This document shows positions 57,121 to 64,000 of a stretch of DNA of 64,000 nt, in pieces. Origin of the DNA: Magnolia sinica (lineage: Eukaryota; Streptophyta; Magnoliopsida; Magnoliales; Magnoliaceae). The number at the start of each line of letters is the position of its first letter. Within the stretch, counting starts at the first letter, position 1. A program made the translations under genes and the position numbers. The stretch covers positions 26,022,501-26,086,500 of the forward strand of contig NC_080577.1 of the NCBI RefSeq assembly GCF_029962835.1, written 5' to 3'. The notes beneath the pieces are model-generated. The model was not told the origin of the DNA. It did not search any database and worked only from the letters and a program-made list of their open reading frames with translations.

Positions 57121-58683
57121 AAAAGACACTCATTGATAGGATGTCGTGGTGCGGCCCACTGCATTTGACCCAAATAAGCAATAGTCCAAAAAATGGTTGG
57201 TTAATGTCATTTATATGAAATAGGCCCTCTAAACAATTTGAGCTATTTATTTGTTGGAGGTTCATCATTGATCCCTTATGTTTACAAAGAATCACTTTTT
57301 CAGTCAAATCTTAGCCATCCATCCATGGCTTGAAAACACTGTGGCTTTAGGAAAGAAAGGCATCTAATTGATAATCGAGTCATCCAGTTTTATTTTATTT
57401 TATTTTTTTAATTTATTTTGCATGAAATACGATCATTTTCAACACAGATGAATGATGGCATGGGTGTAAGTCCACCACCATTGATAGCGAAGTTGAGCTA
57501 TTGTAACACTTCATGCATGGTACATGTATGATATACAATCTGTCACCATATCTGTCACACCATTATGATCACCTAATGCAAAAATCAGGCTAATCCAACT
57601 GTGGCTGGTCAACATTAGAGGCATTTTTGGATGGTTGTCCACTGTTTTTATGGCATTGTCCGAATTGGTTGAATTTCATTGAGAGGTGATCATCATGGTG
57701 GGGCGACACGTTGGATGATAAGATATCAAACACATCATGCAGACCCACATATATAGCTCGATTCCACCACTGACAGTGGACATTTCCATTCCATGCAATG
57801 ATTCCTCTCTGTATGTACTGCTCACTGGGTCCAATATACATTTTATGGGCTACCATGCGATCATATTGGTTGGTGTGAGAAACTTAATACTCTGAGAAAG
57901 TGTAATTGATGATGCGTAGGTACTTGGAAAATGAAAATTGTCCAACGGTATTATTTTAGCAAACAAGTATCCACATAGAACTCGTAATCATTCAAACAGT
58001 CTGATTTTGGATTAACAGTGACTCAGCGACAGTGGTTCCACAATTTAGTCAGTTTAATTTGAGTTGATGTATACCATTCTCTTTTACGGCCATTCATTTT
58101 CCAAGCCCGAGACGGGATGGTTAAGATTGTCTGATAAATGGGATGGTTAAAATTATGTTATAGAAATAACAGGTTAGGAACAAAAGTCATCAATGACAAG
58201 GCCGAACTTACAATAACTCAAGTTGTTGATAGGAATACTTTCATATTAGTGATCTTTATTGTCTAATTTATGCAATTTGCATTGTGTATGAAATACATGC
58301 TGGACATGATGGACGGTTTAATTCGGTGTTGATGGATTGTCCAAGTGTTCAAGCAAAGTCTCAATCACTCATGCTACGTGCTTATTTCGTACACACACAA
58401 ACATATTAATATCCCAATGAAGGATGTTAGCAACATCTAAAAGCTTTTATATGATACTGAGGCATGATCAACCATTGATCTAATCAGTCCATTCATTTGT
58501 ACGGACAAGCAATGTTATGAAAAAAGACACAAGATGATCCTAACGATCTGATCAATAGTGTGAGAAAAAAGGTCAAATGTAAAAACAAAATAGGTTCAAT
58601 CATCATTTTGTAACTTCTATTTGATCCATAGGCACTATCATGGATTGTGTATGATTCCAAAGAAGCACTTTGGTTTTATTACA
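57121..58683. other. Upstream region of the NLR gene; no gene seen
   Basis: About 1.5 kb with no recognisable coding frame. No clear TATA box was picked out on the minus strand with confidence. Confidence 0.35.
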
Positions 58684-59382
58684 TAGTGTAGAGCGGGTCA
58701 CGAACACTTTCATGTCCAAGATGGACCACAGAAGGCCCGATCAGAGGCAGAAGTGATCTGGACCAACAGAATCTTAAAACATGCGTATCTCGCAAACTAC
58801 CGTATATAATTTTGGGGTAGGAGAAGCTAATTTAGCCACCCAAGCAAGGGTTGCCCACACTGAATTTGAGAGATTCCATTAGATCGATAGTTGAAAATCC
58901 ATTTTATTTTCTTTTTTACTATTTATAGTTAGTTTTAGTTTTGATTATAACTCTTCATCTTTGAGCTTTAGAAGTTGTGTCCAACATGAAAAGTGCTTAG
59001 AAAAATTAGGAGAATAACATATGTTAAGCCAAATAGGACACTTACTATTTTTGGCCGAAAACCATGAAGTATAGTAGAAATTTTTACCATATATAAATAG
59101 TAAGTTTACTATTTATAGTAAATCATGAATTTTAGGGAGTTTGAGTTGGAGTTTGATTATGAAACTTGTTCCAAATTTTGGTATCACTATTTAAATGTTG
59201 TAAATTCGTTTTTAACATCTATTAATTAATTTTCGAATTTCTAGAATTTATTTCTATTTTTTTATTTTCCCTCGTAGATTCAAATTATTTATGTGAGAAG
59301 TCCAAAGAAACTTCATGGATTTGGAGTAGTTATCCTCTCGAGGAAGACGATGATCAACTTCATCACATCCATCCCTGCGTCT
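58684..59382 (+). mobile_element. Solo LTR (0.6-0.7-kb family), copy 2, inverted
   Basis: The same family as the copies at 53142 and 60602 but in the opposite orientation: TGTAGAGCGGGTC..CTTTCATGTCCAAGATGGACCA at the left, CCATCCCTGCGTC at the right. Flanks TTACA and TTATG are only partly alike (3 of 5), so this is likely the oldest of the three. About 699 bp, non-coding. Confidence 0.65.
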
Positions 59383-60596
59383 TTATGCCAACCATCTGAG
59401 GATGGCCCATAAAGTATGCATAGTTGTAATAAACTGACCCACGTTTAAAGGGTTAGGATCATTTGATCGGCATAACTTTTTGCATGATGGGTTGTTCCTA
59501 GTGGTACAAAAAATGGACAGTTTTGATCAATGATTTTTCATCCTATTCGTCAATTATATATGATTTAGGAAGGTTGACGACATTAAATGAAGGTGGGGAT
59601 GTTAATTAGCTTTCCCTTGGACTGTCCATTCACTCCATGTTATTATTAGCAAACCATGATGCATAAAATGAGACTGATTGCATGATTCTAAGGAGCCTAT
59701 CAGTTAAATGGAAATGGATGGATAAGTCAATTGGAGAAATAAAACAAATCACATGATCAACTTAAAACATCCTCTCACTAAGCATAGATTGCTCGTGATT
59801 CTAATGAAGCACTTTGATGACTCTAATCCTCCACTTTTGGCTGGTAAAAGATGTATGACTATAATGAAATGGTTTGCATATGATTGATGTAACTTTTGTA
59901 CCATATCCTATCTAATCATATGAAATGAAAGGACAATCCCTTACCGAACAAGAATAACAACAATAAGAATAAGAAAAGAAAAAAAAAAAAGGAAAAAAAA
60001 TCACAATCTTGATTAATAATACATTTTGTTAGATGAATAATAATCTAAAACACAAAAATGATATATGAAAAAGATAACGAGACAATCAGGCCTATTGAAT
60101 TCAAGGCTTGACTTGAATGTAGTTAATTTCTCAAGACAGATTTGTTATCATTTTTTTTGGTAGTTCCAGCAAGTGCAAATGAAGGAAATCTACAAATTAT
60201 TTTTAGGATACAATGAAATTTATTTTTATTATAAAAATACGACACATTTGACATAATAAGTTATATAAGTCAATAAAGGTGGAAGAACCATATATAGCAA
60301 GATTATGTCATGCAAAGTGTTTACTATCAGGATTTATGATAAATAGGTGTCTTCACCCTACCTCATATAAGAGTGTGAGTGTGCCATGAAAATACATTTA
60401 CCGTGCTGGATTTGTTAGATAGTTACTGTGATGTAAATGAAAGGTGCAGGTACATATAGGTGATGTAAATGCCATCGAAGCCCTATAAAACTACCGTTCT
60501 TCAAATTTTGTGCGAAAAGAGCTTTCTATGTTTTGCTAATCACACAAAAAGACTGCCCATCTATGCGCCACTACATGTGTCGCTGGGTCACATGGG
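59383..60596. other. Gene-free spacer
   Basis: No gene. A-rich runs at about 59950-60001 (AATAACAACAATAAG, then A12 and A8). AT-rich throughout. Confidence 0.4.
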
Positions 60597-60601
60597 CGCA
60601 T

Positions 60602-61277
60602 TGAGGCAGGGATAGACATAGACGTGATGAGGTCCATTGCCATCTTCCTCAAGGATAACTACTCCAAATCGACAGAGTTTCTTTGGACTCGTTGAGATTC
60701 CTCAGTCCATGAGGGAAGAAATTTGAAAATAATTTCTAATAATTCAAAATAAATAGATTGGTAATGAAAAATGAATTTACAATCATTTAAATAATGAGCT
60801 CAAAACCTAGGAAGAAGTTTCAAAATCAAACTCCACTCAAACTCCCAAAAAAATGTGACTTACTATAAATAGTAAAGTTATTATTTATAGACAGTCGTGA
60901 TTTCTACAAGACTTCATGGTTTTCACCCAAAAATAATAAGTGTCTAATTTGGTCTAACCATGTTACTCTCCTAATTTTTCTATGCCCTTTAATTTCATGT
61001 TGGGCACGACTCCTAAAGCTCAAAGGATCAAGAGTTATGGTTGAACTAAAATTTACTATATATAAATACTAAAAACAAAATTAAAAAGGACTTTCGACCG
61101 TTGATCTGATAGAATCTCGCAAATTCGGGGTGGGAAAACTGGTGTACTAGGGTTGGTTGACTAAAGTAGCTTCTCCTACCCAAAATCATTCCAGTCGGCC
61201 CTGATCACTTCTGCCTCCAATCGGGCCTTCTCTGGTCCATCTTGGCCATGAAAGTGTCGGCGACCTGCTCTACATCA
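60602..61277 (-). mobile_element. Solo LTR (0.6-0.7-kb family), copy 3, TSD CGCAT
   Basis: Bounded TGAGGCAGG..CTCTACATCA and flanked by CGCAT at 60597-60601 and 61278-61282, a perfect 5-bp duplication. 676 bp, with the same phrase order as copy 1. No coding capacity, PBS or internal region. Confidence 0.8.
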
Positions 61278-61282
61278 CGCAT

Positions 61283-62413
61283 GAACCAACCTGGCTGTCT
61301 ATCAAGGGGGTCCCAACGTGTGACTCATCTGCCTCCATCTCACCAACACATTGTGGCCTAGATAATAGAAACAGGTAGATGGCCTGGAAAAATATTTACA
61401 AATCTATGCGGCTGTTCGTTTGTTCTGTAAATCACGGCCGCCTGATAGATTAACTGGCCTTATTCAATTAAGGCCAGGGCATCTACACAAAGGGAAACCC
61501 GGTAATGGAAAGCTCCGGTGATCAACGTACATGCAGAAGAAAAATGAAGAGAAAAATGGGGGACTAAGAAAGGGAGGAGCATACCCGGAGCTAGGGCGCA
61601 GAAGCAAAGTTCTTTGCAGCTAAGCTATCAAAATTCAATCTTCTTCCTCTTTATGATTCACGTAACAAAAATCAATGGCAAAAGTTAGTTATATATAGAG
61701 TTGCTAGCCCATCCACATGCCTCTAGTCATGGCACATGAGTGTGATATCCAACCTGTCTATCATATGGGTCCTACTTAGAAGGTTTTCCAAGCCAAGAAC
61801 CATGCTTAACCACTTAGATTCTTCTTTCATAAAATGCTAGTCGTTAGATCCTTCTTTCGTAAAATATGGCCTCGATGGAGGATGCCTTTGCGTGAGAGAA
61901 GGAAAAAGAACCGCGGAAAAAGAACCTAACATGTATTGATGAGAAGAGCATGGATACTCTGAAAGAGCCTAACCCTCCATAAGCGTGCGCACTCGTATAA
62001 CCTTCTCTCAGTGATTTAGACAGCATACGAAAGCCCAGTGTTGCAGCTTGGTCACTCACACAAAACCAACGGTCTAGATTGCTGGTTTGTCGAAGCTGAA
62101 AGCGTACATTGCATAAACCCCCGTTCCCACCATGGCTAAGGTAGAGATAATATGCTGATGGCCACTGTATATTTGCCATATATGTAATTCAATCAAAAAC
62201 CGTCTAAATCGTTGGCCCTCTGAAAATGTCATAGCCCAAAACATCAAACTGGATGGGTGCACCTAATTATCTAGTTAGTGATGGTCCAATATTGAACAGC
62301 TAACGATCAAATTTCTCAGAATCTCTAGTCCAGTCATCTTGAGCTGAACTGTTCTATCACGTGCATTGGTTTGCACCAAATAAAGAGATGCATCAATGGC
62401 AAATAAACAGCCT
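61283..62413. other. Gene-free region holding the first copy of a diverged duplication
   Basis: No gene supported. About 61880-62100 is the first copy of the direct repeat described at 62824-62993. Confidence 0.4.
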
Positions 62414-62451
62414 CTTTTTCTTTTTCTTTTTCTTTTTCTTTTTCTTTTTTT
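62414..62451. repeat. (CTTTTT)n hexanucleotide microsatellite
   Basis: About six units of CTTTTT in a row, ending in a longer T run. Lysine/Arg-rich antisense frames across it are artefacts. Confidence 0.9.
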
Positions 62452-62823
62452 ATTTGTTTTCTTTTCTGAAGTAGCAGGATTTGTAAGATCCCTATGCAAA
62501 GAGTGGCAATGGACTGGGTGACCTTGATTGGCCTGTGGGTGGGCTTGCACCTGGCATGCATGGCCTGACTAATTTCTGGCCAAGCTTGGGCTCAATTCAT
62601 TTTAGCCCAACACGGGGTTAAGGCCTGTGATCTTTAAACCATGCACTATACATCAAGCATGGCCTGACAAAACCTCAAATCAGATGGTTAAGACCATTTG
62701 ATCACTGTGATCTTTAGACCATGCACTATACACCATAGGAAAATGTGCTGGACTTATTCTCGGTCAAAAAGAGCTCTTTTATATGCTCTCTCTTTTCTTG
62801 CCACCGAGCAAAAGCACTGATTG

Positions 62824-62993
62824 TATACGCCTTTGCGTAATAAAAGGAGAAAGAACGTAACGTGTATTACACGAAAGAGTATAACCTTCCGTATGACCGT
62901 AATTAACCTTCTCCCACTGATTTAGATAGCGAACGGCAGCACTGTGTTGAAGCTTTATGAGTCACACAAAACCAGCAGCCTCATTGCTGAACC
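62824..62993. repeat. Second copy of a diverged direct duplication
   Basis: Shares an ordered series of phrases with about 61880-62100: GCCTTTGCGT, AAAGAAC..TAACGTGTATT (AACATGTATT in the first copy), AGTATAACCTTC, TGATTTAGA(C/T)AGC, AGTGTTG..GCTT, GAGTCACACAAAACCA (CACTCACACAAAACCA), ATTGCTG. The order and spacing are kept, the sequence is clearly diverged. Nature unknown; non-coding. Confidence 0.6.
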
Positions 62994-63019
62994 GTGGCAA
63001 CTGGTTGTACAACGTATAT

Positions 63020-63662
63020 GGGAGCGTTTGGATTGTAAATTATTTTACATAAGCTACTTATGCCTTACGTAGCTTATCTTAGTTTTCTACTTATTAAATA
63101 ATTAAATAAACTTGTTTGGTAAACATTGTGCTTCTCATAAGCATGTTTTATTTCCAGCATCATATAAAGATTTATCCATTAAGTTTGTATGATCCACTCT
63201 TATATTTTTTGTCCATCATGTGGGGCCAACATTTGATGTGGACTTGTTCATAAACTTCAGTCTGACTGATAAAAAAAAATTAGGTATAGGGACCCTTGAT
63301 TTTTTATGGGAGATCCCCACTACATTTAATCACAAGTTAGATTCAGGGAATATATGTATCAGGTGGGCTACACCAAAGGAAACAGATAGACATCCATAGG
63401 GCTTAAAAGTCACACATATCTGTTATTTATTTGGGCCATACCAAGGGAAACAGTGTGAAGGGTGAATGTTTCTCTGTACATTTTCCAATCATGTGATCAC
63501 TTAAATTATCAACATGGCTAATATTTGAGCCATGCGCCTATGCCCCTAATAGTTGGAGTAAATTTTATATAAAAATCACGGTGGAACGCCACCCAAGTTC
63601 CACTTCTCATTGGCATGGTACCGTTACCAAATTTCAAATTGACTTTTGGAATTCAAACAGGC
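63020..63662. mobile_element. Possible hAT-type MITE
   Basis: The left end GGGAGCGTTTGGATTG and right end GGAATTCAAACAGGCG are imperfectly inverted (about 9 of 11 over the core), in the style of hAT MITE ends. Flanking 8-mers do not match. The interior is AT-rich and non-coding. Confidence 0.3.
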
Positions 63663-63794
63663 GAGTTGGGCCAGAGAGGCTTATGGATAACAAGCCTTAG
63701 CCCGACCCATTTGATAAACAGGCCTTGATTTTAAGCCCGAGCCCCGCTCGAGGGCCTGATCCTACAACCCAAGCCCAGCCCATTGATAACCCTA

Positions 63795-64000
63795 TGTGAA
63801 GCCCACCTTTGATGTGGGCTGTCCATCATGTGGGCCCCACCTTCAATGTGGACTGTCCATCATGTAGGTCCACCTTCAATGTGGACCATCCATCATATGG
63901 GGCTTACCTTAGATGTAGACCATTCATCATTAAAGGCCAACCTTCGATGTGGACCATCCATCATTTGGGGCCCACTTCGATGTGGGCCATCCATCATGTG
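63795..64000. repeat. 34-bp minisatellite continuing past the right edge
   Basis: The word (T/C)CATCAT recurs with starts at 63822, 63856, 63889, 63923, 63957 and 63990, spacing 33-34 bp. The unit is roughly GGCCCCACCTTCAATGTGGA followed by CCATCCATCATGTG. At least six units lie in the window, without spacers. Confidence 0.85.

Noticed and set aside
54116-57136. Numerous plus-strand frames opposite the NLR
   Set aside because: Antisense shadows of a long coding region; no similarity recognised.

Overview
The window is plant nuclear DNA. The evidence is intron-poor, repeat-dominated sequence carrying Athila (Ty3/gypsy) and SIRE-type (Ty1/copia) LTR elements, En/Spm (CACTA) and LINE relics, palindromic MITEs, an NLR disease-resistance-like gene and a glycine-rich wall-protein gene. 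Many short repeats built on the words GGGCCCACC and GATGTATG with TATCCA..CCGTCCAT suggest a magnoliid-like angiosperm, but that placement is inference from general familiarity, not a search. Only two genes look intact: a glycine-rich secreted protein (11945-13033, +) and an NLR-like protein with a decayed nucleotide-binding domain (54106-57075, -).

Layout. 1-4631: an old copia relic on the minus strand, hit by two later insertions: an LTR fragment that runs off the left edge, and a 3.2-kb solo LTR with a perfect GTTTG target duplication. 4632-7617: gene-free old repeat debris. 7618-8964: two decayed plus-strand coding pieces, a Myb/SANT-like transposase-partner tail and a viroplasmin (RNase H1 N-terminal) domain. 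9103-14274: palindromic MULE-like MITEs on both sides of the glycine-rich protein gene. 14677-40087: a compound Athila locus arranged as internal region, LTR, shortened internal region, LTR. A SIRE-type copia element (20641-31575) sits in the first Athila unit; the second Athila unit keeps the empty site. 40497-42900: a 5'-truncated LINE piece with an RNase H domain, another MITE, and a CACTA relic. 42911-about 50500: an LTR-like sequence interrupted by a 5.65-kb LTR-like insertion (43247-48897) that holds 34-bp and 19-bp tandem repeats. 51371-52010: an (AT)32 tract and a perfect 17-bp-arm hairpin. 53142-61277: the NLR gene bracketed by three related 0.6-0.7-kb solo LTRs, two of them with perfect 5-bp target duplications. 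61278-64000: gene-free, with a diverged direct duplication, a hexanucleotide repeat, a possible hAT-type MITE and a second 34-bp minisatellite at the right edge.

The genes do not form a pathway. The story is one of nested insertion and tandem-repeat growth around two host genes. The items most worth a second look are the long-open NLR lacking canonical ATP-binding residues, the compound Athila/SIRE locus with its internal empty-site control, the tandem-repeat-rich LTR, and the adjacent Myb/SANT-tail and viroplasmin pieces. All similarity calls were made by eye; no database search or alignment was run.
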